A program made the position numbers and the translations under genes. From contig JBMLOR010000198.1 of NCBI GenBank assembly GCA_049242865.1, positions 1 to 44,372 of the forward strand: 44,372 nucleotides of DNA. Reading direction: 5' to 3'. The notes under the pieces were generated by a model. The model was not told the origin of the DNA. It made no database searches and saw nothing but the letters and a program-made list of their open reading frames with translations. This DNA comes from CAIVPM01 sp049242865 (GTDB taxonomy: Bacteria; Bacteroidota; Bacteroidia; Chitinophagales; Chitinophagaceae). Each line of letters opens with the position of its first letter. The first letter of the stretch is position 1. This document shows, in pieces, positions 7,879 to 16,290 of the stretch.

Positions 7879-10665
7879 ATGAAACATTTACTAACGCTAC
7901 TTTTAATTACATTTTCGGTTGTTACGAAAATTAACGCTCAAACTGCAAAACTCTCAGGAAAAATAATTGGCGAAAACAACAAGCCTATAAATGCTGCAAG
8001 TATTACAGTTGTTGGTCAAAAAGGTGGAACAACAAGTAATTTAGACGGACAATTTACGCTAGTTCTTAGCATAGGAAAAAAGTATGTAATTGAAATTACT
8101 GCTATTGGCTTTGCTACAAAAAGAATAAGTGAAGTTGAAGTAAAATCAAACGAAAGCAATGATTTAAATATTGTACTTGAAGCCAAAGCCAACGATTTAA
8201 AAGATGTTGTGGTAAAAACAACATCGGCAAAAAAAGAAACCACGAATGCTTTAATCAGCTATCAAAAAAATACCTACTCTGTTTCGCAAGTTATTAGTGC
8301 CGAAGCTATTAAAAGAAGCCCAGATAGAAATACTGGAGAAATATTAAAACGTGTTCCAGGAACTTCCATCCAAGAAGGAAAATACTTGGTGGTGCGTGGG
8401 TTAAGTGATAGGTATAATCAAGCCATGCTTAATGGTATTCAATTAAGCAGCACAGAGCCTGACAGAAAAACTTTCAGCTTCGATTTGTTCCCTGCCCCAA
8501 TGATTGATAATATAATTATGAACAAAGCTTTTTTGCCAGAATTAAGTGGCGAGTGGGCAGGTGGTTTGGTGCAAGTAAATACAAAAGAAATTCCTTCACA
8601 AAATTTTACGAGTATACAAATAGGAACAGGATTTAATACGGCTGTAATTGGTAATCCTTTTTATACTTATGCTGGTGGTAAATTAGATTTTTTAGGAGTA
8701 GATGATGGTACTCGAACTTTGCCAACTGCTGTTCCAAACAAATCAACTTTTGCAAGCTTAAGCACAGCACAACAAACAGAAATAGGTAAACAGTTCAGCA
8801 ACAATTGGCAAGCTACACCAACTTCGGCACCTTTAAATACTTCGTTTCAATTTAGTCATGGGTTTAACGGTAATTTATTTGGAAAAAAAGTTGGAGGTGT
8901 TTTAGCAGCAACCTACAATCGTAGCAACAAAAATGTTGCCTTTGATAATAGATTAATTGCTAACAATGCTGGCGATGTAGAAATTTTATACAATAATCGT
9001 CGTTACAGTAGCGATGTTTTAGCTGGGTTAATGGGAAATTTCAGTATTCAATTTAATAACAACAATCGCATTTCGGTTAAAAATATTTTCAATATCAATT
9101 CATCAAATTTTGTGATTGATAGATACGATGGTAGAGATTTTATTTTAGGCCCAACCAATGGCGATAGAGTGAAAGCCCAAGAGTTTGGGTTAAAGCAAAA
9201 CATGTTTTTAAATACCCAAATTATTGGAGAACACAATTTGCCAAATCGTTCCTTAAAAATAAAATGGTATGGTAGCTTTAATATCTTAGACCAATACATT
9301 CCTAATCAAAGACGTTTGTTTTATACCCAAGATGAAAACAATCCTACTGCTCCATTTATTGCTTTGTTAGGTAGTGGTGCAGGACAAAAAAGTGGTAGTA
9401 TTTTTTACGGATTTTTAAACGATTATGTTTACAATGCGGGGGGCGATATTACTAAAACCTACAATTGGTTGGGTGGAAAGCAAACTATAAAAGCTGGATA
9501 TTTATTTCAGGTAAAAGATAGATTATTCGATTGTCGTCCTTTCTTTTTAAATACCAATAGCAATGCAATAAGAACTCTTAGTCCAGATAAAATTTTTGAT
9601 GCAAGTAATTTTGGAACAGGAAATGATAAAGTACAGTTTGGAGAATTATCTGGTAAGCCTTTTAGATACATAGCTAATACCATTTTAAATGCAGCTTATT
9701 TTCAAAGTGAAAACTGGTTTACAAGACAATGGCAGTTGGTTTGGGGTGTACGTATGGAACATTTCGACCAATTAGTTGGAAGCGTTGTAAAAACAGACGA
9801 CCGCCACGTAAACACAGTTGTAAACGATTTTTTACCAGCTATCAATCTTACGTATAAACCAAGCGATAAAACTAACTGGCGTTTTGCTGCAAGCCAAACA
9901 GTGGTTCGTCCAGAGTTTAGAGAATTAAGTCCATTTGCTTTTTACGACTTTGAATTAAATGCTCAAGTAGTTGGTAATAAAGCTGCTCAAAGAACTAAGA
10001 TTACCAATTTAGATTTACGATACGAAATCTATCCAAGAGCAGGAGAGTTGTTTACAGTTGGTATTTTTTACAAACATTTTGATAAGCCAATTGAATATTA
10101 TTTTAATAGAACTGGCCCTGCAACCAACACCTTCAACATTGCCAATACTAAACAAGCTACTAACTATGGTATTGAAGTGGAATTTAGAAAAAAATTAGAT
10201 GTTGTTGAAGCTCTTAAAAATTTTACGGTAAGTGGCAACTTTAGTTATATATACAGTAGAGTAAAAGATACTGTAGCATTGGATAGGCCATTGCAAGGTC
10301 AAAGCCCATATTTATTTAACATAGGTATTAATTACGATTTAGAAAAAGCTGGTTTAAGTACAACGCTTTTATTTAATCAAGTTGGTCGTAGAATATTTTT
10401 TGTAGGAAGTGGCGATAATGCTGCTGGTATTCCAGCTATTTGGGAAGCACCACGCCCGTTACTTGACCTTCAAATTGCTAAAAAAATAATGCAGAAAAAA
10501 GGAGAAATACGCTTAAGCATAAGCGATATTATAAACTACAAAGCTAATTTTTATCATGATATTGATGGAAACGGTTCTTACAAAAAAGGAACAAGTGATG
10601 TGTTGGCTTTGAGCAGAGTGTATGGTACAACTGTTAGTTTAACGTTTGGTTATACGTTTAAGTAG
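7879..10665 (+). CDS. TonB-dependent receptor (paired with a beta-helix-like lipoprotein)
   Basis: 928-residue outer-membrane receptor. Signal peptide about 1-20 (ends INAQ), carboxypeptidase-like domain about 23-105 (LSGKIIGENNKPINAAS), then a plug with the uncommon motifs VVRGLSDRYNQAMLNG and TEPDRKTFSFDLFPA, followed by LPELSGEWAGGLVQVNTKE, and a long barrel ending in Phe-Lys (FGYTFK). This plug type differs from the receptor at 3.9 kb and is the form found next to large secreted beta-helix-like lipoproteins. The gene at 10822 is exactly that, 156 nt downstream, so the two may form a receptor/ligand-binding pair by analogy with SusC/SusD. The substrate is unknown. The ATG at 7879 follows the promoter. 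Confidence 0.88.
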   Translation: MKHLLTLLLITFSVVTKINAQTAKLSGKIIGENNKPINAASITVVGQKGGTTSNLDGQFTLVLSIGKKYVIEITAIGFATKRISEVEVKSNESNDLNIVLEAKANDLKDVVVKTTSAKKETTNALISYQKNTYSVSQVISAEAIKRSPDRNTGEILKRVPGTSIQEGKYLVVRGLSDRYNQAMLNGIQLSSTEPDRKTFSFDLFPAPMIDNIIMNKAFLPELSGEWAGGLVQVNTKEIPSQNFTSIQIGTGFNTAVIGNPFYTYAGGKLDFLGVDDGTRTLPTAVPNKSTFASLSTAQQTEIGKQFSNNWQATPTSAPLNTSFQFSHGFNGNLFGKKVGGVLAATYNRSNKNVAFDNRLIANNAGDVEILYNNRRYSSDVLAGLMGNFSIQFNNNNRISVKNIFNINSSNFVIDRYDGRDFILGPTNGDRVKAQEFGLKQNMFLNTQIIGEHNLPNRSLKIKWYGSFNILDQYIPNQRRLFYTQDENNPTAPFIALLGSGAGQKSGSIFYGFLNDYVYNAGGDITKTYNWLGGKQTIKAGYLFQVKDRLFDCRPFFLNTNSNAIRTLSPDKIFDASNFGTGNDKVQFGELSGKPFRYIANTILNAAYFQSENWFTRQWQLVWGVRMEHFDQLVGSVVKTDDRHVNTVVNDFLPAINLTYKPSDKTNWRFAASQTVVRPEFRELSPFAFYDFELNAQVVGNKAAQRTKITNLDLRYEIYPRAGELFTVGIFYKHFDKPIEYYFNRTGPATNTFNIANTKQATNYGIEVEFRKKLDVVEALKNFTVSGNFSYIYSRVKDTVALDRPLQGQSPYLFNIGINYDLEKAGLSTTLLFNQVGRRIFFVGSGDNAAGIPAIWEAPRPLLDLQIAKKIMQKKGEIRLSISDIINYKANFYHDIDGNGSYKKGTSDVLALSRVYGTTVSLTFGYTFK

Positions 10666-10821
10666 TCTCTCATAAAAAGATTGGTTGCCTCAAAAGCAGA
10701 GTTGAAGGCATTCTTTACTTTATGTGCAATTTATAAAACAAGTTCTTAAATAATTTTAAATAAATATCATCAACCAAGTGAATTCTTTGAGTTCTTAATG
10801 GTTAAAAACATCAACAAAAAA

Positions 10822-12210
10822 ATGAAAAAGTTAATTGTAGCCAGTGTAGCCTTAATTACTTTAGCTACCAGTTGTCGCAAAATTGAAATTGATGCCAACT
10901 CTACCAATCCAACTGCACCAGTTGCAGAAGACTTAATTTTAAAAGGTAGAATTGATGCAGATCGTACCTTGAAATCTGGCTTAACTTATAAGCTAAGAGA
11001 TATTGTGTACGTAGTTAGTGGAGCCAAACTTACTATTGAGCCAGGTGCCATAATTCAAGGAGAAAAAAGTACACGTGGCACTTTAGTAATTACTAGAGGT
11101 TGCCAAATTATAGCCAATGGTACAGCTTCTAAACCAATTGTATTTACCAGCGATGCTTCTACACCATCTCGTGGAGATTGGGGTGGAATTGTAATTTGTG
11201 GACGTGCAAGAACTAACAATAGTTTTAATGGTGTACCTGGTGTTGGTGAAGTAGAAGGTGGTATAAATAATAGTGATGGTTTGGGATTATATGGTGGAGC
11301 TGATGATAATGATAATAGTGGTAGCTTAAAGTTTGTAAGAATTGAATATGCAGGCTATGCTTATTTGCCAGATAAAGAATTAAATGGATTAACACTTTGT
11401 AGTGTTGGACGTGGTACTACTGTAGAAAATGTTCAAGTTAGCTGGGCAAATGATGATAGTTTTGAGTGGTTTGGTGGAACTGTGAACTGTAAATATTTAA
11501 TTGCCTATAAAGGTTTGGATGATGATTTTGATTGTGATAATGGCTTTAGTGGTAATGTACAATTTGGTATTAGTTTTAGAGATAGTGCTATAGCAGATAT
11601 TAGCGGCAGCAATGGTTTTGAAGTAGATAATGATGCTAATGGTAGTTCAACTTTACCACAAACAGGTGCCACTTTTAGTAACATGACTATTATTGGTCCT
11701 TTAGCAACCTTAAGTAATATTGGCAATAGTAACTTTAGAAGAGGAGTGCATCTAAGAAGAAATACTAGCCTTAGTATTTTCAATTCAATTGTTATGGGTT
11801 GGCCTACTGGTTGGTTGGTAGATGCAACTACAGGAACTCCAACAGATTTAAACATTACAGCTGCTACACCTCGTATGGTTTTGGCCAACAATATAGTAGC
11901 TGGCAATAAAACACAACTTAGCTATGCTGCTAGTACTTCAGCTCCTACAGGTTGGAATACTGCTGCATTTACTACCTACTTTACAGGCAACAACAATAGT
12001 ATTTTAGCAACATCAAACGATGTGGGTTTAACCAATCCTTTTGTATATGGAGAAGGGGTAGATTTTTCTCCCAATACAAATAGTGTAGCTGCTTCAGGTG
12101 CTTCTTTTACAAATGCAAAAATTTCTTCAGGGTTTACAATTGTTGCATATAGAGGTGCTTGTGCTGTTGGCGATACTTGGTACAAAGGATGGACGAGATT
12201 CGGAAATTAA
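10822..12210 (+). CDS. Secreted lipoprotein with beta-helix-like repeats
   Basis: 462-residue predicted lipoprotein: signal MKKLIVASVALITLATSC with the lipobox Cys at residue 18. The mature protein is rich in Gly, Asn, Ser and Thr, and opens with the pattern VVSGAKLTIEPGAIIQGEK, IIANGTASKPIVFTSD and RGDWGGIVICGRA. This is typical of right-handed parallel beta-helix surface proteins. An acidic region follows (YGGADDNDNSG, GLDDDFDCDNGFSG), which could bind divalent cations. I do not recognise a named family with certainty. The position behind the TonB receptor suggests it captures that receptor's ligand at the cell surface. An ATG at 10798 is in frame, but 10822 gives the proper lipoprotein signal. 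Confidence 0.75.
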   Translation: MKKLIVASVALITLATSCRKIEIDANSTNPTAPVAEDLILKGRIDADRTLKSGLTYKLRDIVYVVSGAKLTIEPGAIIQGEKSTRGTLVITRGCQIIANGTASKPIVFTSDASTPSRGDWGGIVICGRARTNNSFNGVPGVGEVEGGINNSDGLGLYGGADDNDNSGSLKFVRIEYAGYAYLPDKELNGLTLCSVGRGTTVENVQVSWANDDSFEWFGGTVNCKYLIAYKGLDDDFDCDNGFSGNVQFGISFRDSAIADISGSNGFEVDNDANGSSTLPQTGATFSNMTIIGPLATLSNIGNSNFRRGVHLRRNTSLSIFNSIVMGWPTGWLVDATTGTPTDLNITAATPRMVLANNIVAGNKTQLSYAASTSAPTGWNTAAFTTYFTGNNNSILATSNDVGLTNPFVYGEGVDFSPNTNSVAASGASFTNAKISSGFTIVAYRGACAVGDTWYKGWTRFGN

Positions 12211-12245
12211 AAAGTAGTTTTTACGTATATAAAGCGTTAGTTAGC

Positions 12246-12285
12246 AAGCCACTGAATTTTTATTCAGTGGCTTTTGTTTTTTTTA
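12246..12285 (+). terminator. Rho-independent terminator after the beta-helix lipoprotein
   Basis: AAGCCACTGAAT (12246-12257) pairs perfectly with ATTCAGTGGCTT (12262-12273) around a T loop, followed by TTGTTTTTTTT. The rest of the 12211-12456 gap is AT-rich with no further signal that I can support. Confidence 0.9.
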
Positions 12286-12456
12286 TTGAAATTGATTAAA
12301 CTATGTGATACTATTTCAATAATATTATAATAGAATTGAAAAGAAATATGCATGGAAGAAAAAAAGCATTATTTTAGCAATGATTAATGTCATAAATCAA
12401 TATTAATTGTTAAACTTTTTTTATTGTTTTAGGTCAACAAAACAAATCACTGCTTC

Positions 12457-12960
12457 ATGTATATTAGTTTACAACCTTGGTCTTTAGATTATAAAGAGCA
12501 ATTGGTTGAGTACTTTAACAACATTAATATTTGGAATAATCTTCGTAATTATATTCCACATCCTTACACTACTGAGGATGCAGAGAAATTTATTTTAACT
12601 CAAATAGAAACTTTTCCTTCTCAAAATTTTGCCATTTTTAATGAAAATGAATTGGTAGGTGGAATAGGTATTAATTTATGTAATGATGTATATGTAATGA
12701 ATGTTGAGCTTGGTTATTGGATTGCAGAACCTTTTTGGCATCAAGGTATAGCAACCATAGCAGTTGGTTTAATGACTAATTATGTGTTTGAAAATTTCGC
12801 AATTAATAGAATTGTAGCAGAAGTGTTTGAGTATAATAAACCAAGTATGCGAGTGCTCGAAAAAAATGGATACTATTTAGAATGCTTAAGACGAAAATCT
12901 ATTCTTAAAAACAATTATTTATACGATGACTATGTATGGGTAAAACAAAAAGTTATTTAA
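12457..12960 (+). CDS. GNAT-family N-acetyltransferase (RimJ/RimL type)
   Basis: 167-residue GNAT acetyltransferase close to the RimJ/RimL ribosomal-protein group. The fold's marks are present: N-terminal LQPWSLDYKEQLVEYFNN, the acetyl-CoA region GYWIAEPFWHQGIATIAVG (beta4 plus pyrophosphate loop), and the C-terminal IVAEVFEYNKPSMRVLEKNGY followed by an 'LECLRRKSI' strand. It transfers acetyl from acetyl-CoA to an amine; the substrate is unknown. It sits 116 nt upstream of the PqqD/ATP-grasp/decarboxylase cassette on the same strand, so it could belong to that pathway or be an independent gene. Confidence 0.85.
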   Translation: MYISLQPWSLDYKEQLVEYFNNINIWNNLRNYIPHPYTTEDAEKFILTQIETFPSQNFAIFNENELVGGIGINLCNDVYVMNVELGYWIAEPFWHQGIATIAVGLMTNYVFENFAINRIVAEVFEYNKPSMRVLEKNGYYLECLRRKSILKNNYLYDDYVWVKQKVI

Positions 12961-13076
12961 TTTTTTTTGGATTAAACCTTTACAAATTCAAAAAGTCTGT
13001 ATTGAAAGCCAAAGAAAATTAGATATACGAAAAATTCTACTCAAAAAAATTACTCTAATTATTCAAAAATTTTTCT

Positions 13077-13316
13077 ATGATAAAGAAAAACATTGCTACC
13101 AATGAATTTGGCTTTGTATTTAATCCTGCCACAGGCGATAGTTATAGCAGTAATCCAGTTGCTGCAGATATCATTAACTTAATGAAAGAAGGAAGTTCAC
13201 TAAAAGACATCAAAAAGGTGTTGATTGATAAATACGAAGTTGATGCCTTAACACTTGAAAAAGATGTTGATGATTTTATGAATTTACTTAAAGAGAACAA
13301 TTTGCTTAACAATTAA
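13077..13316 (+). CDS. PqqD-like (RRE-type) small protein
   Basis: 79-residue protein with the PqqD-like pattern: an N-terminal beta-hairpin (FGFVFNPATGDSYSSN), then IINLMKEGSSLKDIKKVL, a conserved tyrosine region (DKYEVDALTLEKDV) and a final helix DFMNLLKENNLL. PqqD-like domains form the RiPP recognition element, which binds leader peptides and presents them to modifying enzymes. A stop is separated by only 12 nt from the ATP-grasp gene, so they are almost surely cotranscribed. I see no precursor-peptide frame in the 116-nt gap upstream. The partner may therefore be a distant peptide, or the domain may act as a carrier or scaffold instead. Confidence 0.8.
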   Translation: MIKKNIATNEFGFVFNPATGDSYSSNPVAADIINLMKEGSSLKDIKKVLIDKYEVDALTLEKDVDDFMNLLKENNLLNN

Positions 13317-13328
13317 TAACCCTGTTTT

Positions 13329-14378
13329 ATGAGTGTAAACAAACCCATAACAATTGCTGTTACTGGCTTAAATGCTATTGATAGTCCTGGTCCAGGTATT
13401 GCAGTAATACGTGCCATAAGAGATGGTTTTACAGAACCTGTAAGAATTATTGGATTGGCTTACGAAAGCCTTGAGCCTGGAATTTATATGGATGGAATAT
13501 GTGATAAAACTTATCAAATATCTTATCCAGCAGCAGGTGCAGACGTTTTGTTTAATTCAATACAGTACATACATAGCAAAGAAAATATCGATGTTATCAT
13601 TCCAAACTTCGATGCTGAGTTGTATAATTTCATCACCATTGCACCAAGATTAAAAGCATTGGGTATTCATAGCTTTTTGCCTAGTTTCGAAATGTTTGAA
13701 GCTAGAGATAAATGGAACTTAAATGCATTTGGTGCAAAGCATAATTTACTTGTTCCAAAAGACAAAGTAATTTACAGCGTAAATGATTTGTATTTAATTG
13801 GCGAAGAGTTTGGTTATCCTTTAGTAGTTAAAGGAAAATACTATGAAGCTGTTGTTGCTTACACATTAGAGCAAGCACAAAAAGCATTTTATAAAATAAG
13901 TGCCAAATGGGGATTGCCCATAATTGTTCAACAATTTATTAATGGAACCGAAGTAAACATTGCTGCATTGGGCGATGGAGAAGGAAATGCAATTAGTATT
14001 ATTCCAATGAAAAAAATGTACATCACCGATAAAGGAAAAGCTTGGGCAGGTATTACTTTAGAAGATGAGAATATGATTGCATTGGCAAAAACTTTTGTAA
14101 GTGCTACAAAGTGGCGTGGTGGCTTTGAAGTTGAAATAATGAAAACCGATAAAGGAGAATTATACATTATGGAAATTAATCCACGTTTTCCGGCTTGGAT
14201 TTATTTAAGTGCAGGTGCAGGGCAAAATCAACCAGCAGCTTTAGTTAAAATGGCTTTGGGCGAAAAGGTTGCCCCTATGACAGAATACAGTGTTGGTAAG
14301 CTGTTTATTAGATATAGCTGGGATATGATTGTTGATGTAAGTAAGTTTCAGCAATTCACAGCGTTTGGGAATTTATAA
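13329..14378 (+). CDS. ATP-grasp ligase (carbamoyl-phosphate-synthase-like fold)
   Basis: 349-residue ATP-grasp enzyme. Residues 1-115 form a pre-ATP-grasp Rossmann-like domain (ITIAVTGLNAIDSPGPG); the ATP-grasp core follows, with FGYPLVVKGKYYEAVVAY (ATP-binding lysine strand), IIVQQFINGTEVNIAALG and the metal-binding YIMEINPRFPAW (Glu, Asn, Arg). Such enzymes activate a carboxylate as acyl phosphate and join it to an amine or thiol. PylC-like amino-acid ligases are the closest concept, but the substrates are unknown. Its upstream partner is PqqD-like. The downstream partner would have been the PLP decarboxylase, but an S23-type gene with inverted repeats lies in between. Confidence 0.8.
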   Translation: MSVNKPITIAVTGLNAIDSPGPGIAVIRAIRDGFTEPVRIIGLAYESLEPGIYMDGICDKTYQISYPAAGADVLFNSIQYIHSKENIDVIIPNFDAELYNFITIAPRLKALGIHSFLPSFEMFEARDKWNLNAFGAKHNLLVPKDKVIYSVNDLYLIGEEFGYPLVVKGKYYEAVVAYTLEQAQKAFYKISAKWGLPIIVQQFINGTEVNIAALGDGEGNAISIIPMKKMYITDKGKAWAGITLEDENMIALAKTFVSATKWRGGFEVEIMKTDKGELYIMEINPRFPAWIYLSAGAGQNQPAALVKMALGEKVAPMTEYSVGKLFIRYSWDMIVDVSKFQQFTAFGNL

Positions 14379-14383
14379 TAGAC

Positions 14384-14396
14384 AGTTGATAATTGA
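14384..14396. repeat. Left inverted repeat flanking the S23 gene
   Basis: AGTTGATAATTGA is the exact reverse complement of 14786-14798. It is embedded in a longer TTGATAATTGATAATGA-like tract that begins six bases after the ATP-grasp stop codon. Confidence 0.7.
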
Positions 14397-14412
14397 TAAT
14401 GAATAATTTTTA

Positions 14413-14769
14413 ATGAAAGAAAATGTAATAAAACAAAAGAGTTTTGATTTTGCCTTCAGGATTGTAAAGCTCTATCAATTCTTAACAGAAAGTAAAAAAG
14501 AATTTATTATCAGCAAACAATTATTAAGAAGTGGAACAAGTATTGGAGCGAATATCAGAGAAGCTGAACAAGCAGAAAGTAAGAATGATTTTATACATAA
14601 GTTATCAATTTCATTAAAGGAAACAAATGAATCTATCTATTGGCTTGAACTTTTAGTAGCTACAAAATATATCACAACAAAACAGTTTGAGAGTATAAAT
14701 AGCGATGCAGTAGAATTAATAAAACTTTTAACAACAATTATTAAAACATCTAAACAAAAAAATAAATAA
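14413..14769 (+). CDS. Four-helix-bundle protein (S23 / 23S rRNA intervening-sequence type)
   Basis: 118-residue protein of the S23-like four-helix-bundle family: KSFDFAFRIVKLYQFL, LLRSGTSIGANIREAEQAES, KLSISLKETNESIYWLELL are its conserved helices. Relatives are found in 23S rRNA intervening sequences and, as Avd, in diversity-generating retroelements; free-standing copies are common in Bacteroidota and have no settled function. No reverse transcriptase or variable repeat is present. It sits between ATP-grasp and decarboxylase genes, bounded by 13-bp perfect inverted repeats, which makes it look like a small insertion into an older operon rather than a member of the pathway. Confidence 0.85.
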   Translation: MKENVIKQKSFDFAFRIVKLYQFLTESKKEFIISKQLLRSGTSIGANIREAEQAESKNDFIHKLSISLKETNESIYWLELLVATKYITTKQFESINSDAVELIKLLTTIIKTSKQKNK

Positions 14770-14785
14770 TTCTAGAAAAGAGTTT

Positions 14786-14798
14786 TCAATTATCAACT
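14786..14798. repeat. Right inverted repeat flanking the S23 gene
   Basis: TCAATTATCAACT, exact reverse complement of 14384-14396, inside an ATCAACTATCAATTTTCAATT-like tract that ends at the ATG of the decarboxylase (14815). Confidence 0.7.
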
Positions 14799-14814
14799 AT
14801 CAATTTTCAATTTT

Positions 14815-16155
14815 ATGAGCAAATTAAAATACGAGAGACCTCTCATTAAAAAATTAAATGCTGGAATGATGAACAAATTTGGAGCTCAAAATGAGTTTAC
14901 TCCAGTAACACATATTGATGGTGTAAGTGTAAAAAGTTTAATACAACAATATGGAAGTCCATTGTTTGTTTTGAGCGAACAAAAAATTCGTCAAAATTAT
15001 AAAAATGCTGTAAGAGCCTTTAGTACTCGATATCCTAAAGTGCAATTTGCTTGGAGTTATAAAACACATTACAACAATGCTGTTTGTAAAATTTTTCATA
15101 GCGAAGGAAGTTGGGGCGAGGTTGTAAGTGGTTTTGAATATAAAAAAGCACTTAAGAATGGAGTGCCAGGGAGCAACATTATTTTTAATGGACCAGATAA
15201 ACACGCTGATGAAATAAAATTGGCAATTGAAAATGATTCTCTGATTCACATAGATCATTTTGAAGAATTATTTTTATTGATAGACATCTGTTCTCAAATT
15301 GATAAAAAAGCTAGAGTTGCCATACGTGTGAATATGGATACAGGAATTTATCCTGTGTGGGATAGGTTTGGCTTTAATTATGAGAATGGTCAAGCTTGGC
15401 AAGCATTAAATAAAATTGTTGAAAGTGGCAAGTTGCAATTGGTTGGATTGCACGCTCATATAGGCACTTATATGTTAAGCACAAATGCCTATGGGGTAGC
15501 AGCTACAAAACTTTGCGACTTGGCAATGAATTTAAAAAAGCAATTAAATGTAACTATTAAATATTTGGATTTGGGTGGTGGTTTTCCTAGCCAAAATAAA
15601 TTAAAAGGAAGTTGGGGCGAAGTGCCAACCCCAAGTGTTGATGAGTTTGCCGAAGTTATTACAACTACTATATTAAATTATGGGTTTAAAAGCGAAGATT
15701 TGCCATTGCTAATTTTAGAAAGTGGTAGAGTGTTGATTGATGATGCAGGATTTTTATTAGGAACAGTGTTGGCAAATAAAAAATTGAGTGATGGTAGAAA
15801 AGCAACTATTATGGATTTTGGTGTAAACATTATGTTCACGTCTTTTTGGTATGATCATAAAATTTCGCCAGCACAAGAGGTTAGTCAGTTTAATGAAGAT
15901 TGTGTAATGTATGGGCCATTGTGTATGAATATTGATGTGGTTAGAGAAAATGTAAATTTGCCTTTACTAAATCGTGGCGACCACGTAGTAGTGCACAAAG
16001 TAGGGGCTTATAATATGACACAATGGATGCAGTTTATTGCAATGCGACCAAACATTGTATTAATAGATACTAATAACAATACACACATCATTCGTAAAGC
16101 AGAAAATTTAGAATATTTAGAAGCATTAGATGTAATGCCTGAACATTTGAAGTAG
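14815..16155 (+). CDS. PLP-dependent fold-type III decarboxylase (LysA-like)
   Basis: 446-residue alanine-racemase-fold decarboxylase of the diaminopimelate/ornithine/carboxynorspermidine group. The PLP lysine is probably Lys83 in WSYKTHYNNAV. Other marks are GLHAHIGT (PLP ring), LDLGGGFPS (phosphate loop), LESGRVLIDDAG, and the C-terminal MYGPLCMNID with the catalytic cysteine and GAYNMTQWMQF. It removes the alpha-carboxylate of a basic or dicarboxylic D/L-amino acid. Residues 1-35 form an extension not needed for the fold. Because it follows PqqD-like and ATP-grasp genes, it may act on a ligated product or supply an amine to the ligase. A plain DAP decarboxylase is less likely given SYKT in place of the usual AxKAN. 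Confidence 0.82.
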   Translation: MSKLKYERPLIKKLNAGMMNKFGAQNEFTPVTHIDGVSVKSLIQQYGSPLFVLSEQKIRQNYKNAVRAFSTRYPKVQFAWSYKTHYNNAVCKIFHSEGSWGEVVSGFEYKKALKNGVPGSNIIFNGPDKHADEIKLAIENDSLIHIDHFEELFLLIDICSQIDKKARVAIRVNMDTGIYPVWDRFGFNYENGQAWQALNKIVESGKLQLVGLHAHIGTYMLSTNAYGVAATKLCDLAMNLKKQLNVTIKYLDLGGGFPSQNKLKGSWGEVPTPSVDEFAEVITTTILNYGFKSEDLPLLILESGRVLIDDAGFLLGTVLANKKLSDGRKATIMDFGVNIMFTSFWYDHKISPAQEVSQFNEDCVMYGPLCMNIDVVRENVNLPLLNRGDHVVVHKVGAYNMTQWMQFIAMRPNIVLIDTNNNTHIIRKAENLEYLEALDVMPEHLK

Positions 16156-16156
16156 G

Positions 16157-16196
16157 TTTTATTAACCACAAAGGGCACAAAGGATTCACAGAGCAA
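16157..16196. repeat. CACAAAGG-type interspersed repeat
   Basis: The tract ATTAACCACAAAGGGCACAA, continuing with an AAGGATTCACAGAG-like end, resembles a short non-coding repeat family that recurs between genes in many Bacteroidota. It begins two bases after the decarboxylase stop and is directly followed by the palindromic element at 16212-16290. Only one copy is in the window, so the repeat assignment rests on recall of the motif. Confidence 0.4.
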
Positions 16197-16211
16197 TTTA
16201 TAATTTGAAAA

Positions 16212-16290
16212 GTCATTGCGAGGAACGAAGCAATCTCTAAAAAAACAAGTTAGATTGCTTCGTTGGGCAAGAACCCAATCTCGCAAAGCC
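16212..16290. repeat. REP-like palindromic element (GTCATTGCGAG type)
   Basis: AACGAAGCAATCT (16224-16236) pairs perfectly with AGATTGCTTCGTT (16252-16264), and the outer TTGCGAG (16216-16222) pairs with CTCGCAA (16280-16286). The right arm carries an extra mini-hairpin TTGGGcaagaaCCCAA (16263-16278), as if a second insertion or degeneration had occurred. The sequence belongs to the widespread GTCATTGCGAGGAACGAAGC interspersed palindromes. The only plausible start codons of the next gene lie inside its right arm. Confidence 0.8.

Noticed and set aside
14413..14769. Diversity-generating retroelement accessory protein (Avd)
   Set aside because: No reverse transcriptase, template repeat or variable gene is nearby. 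Only the helical-bundle fold is shared.
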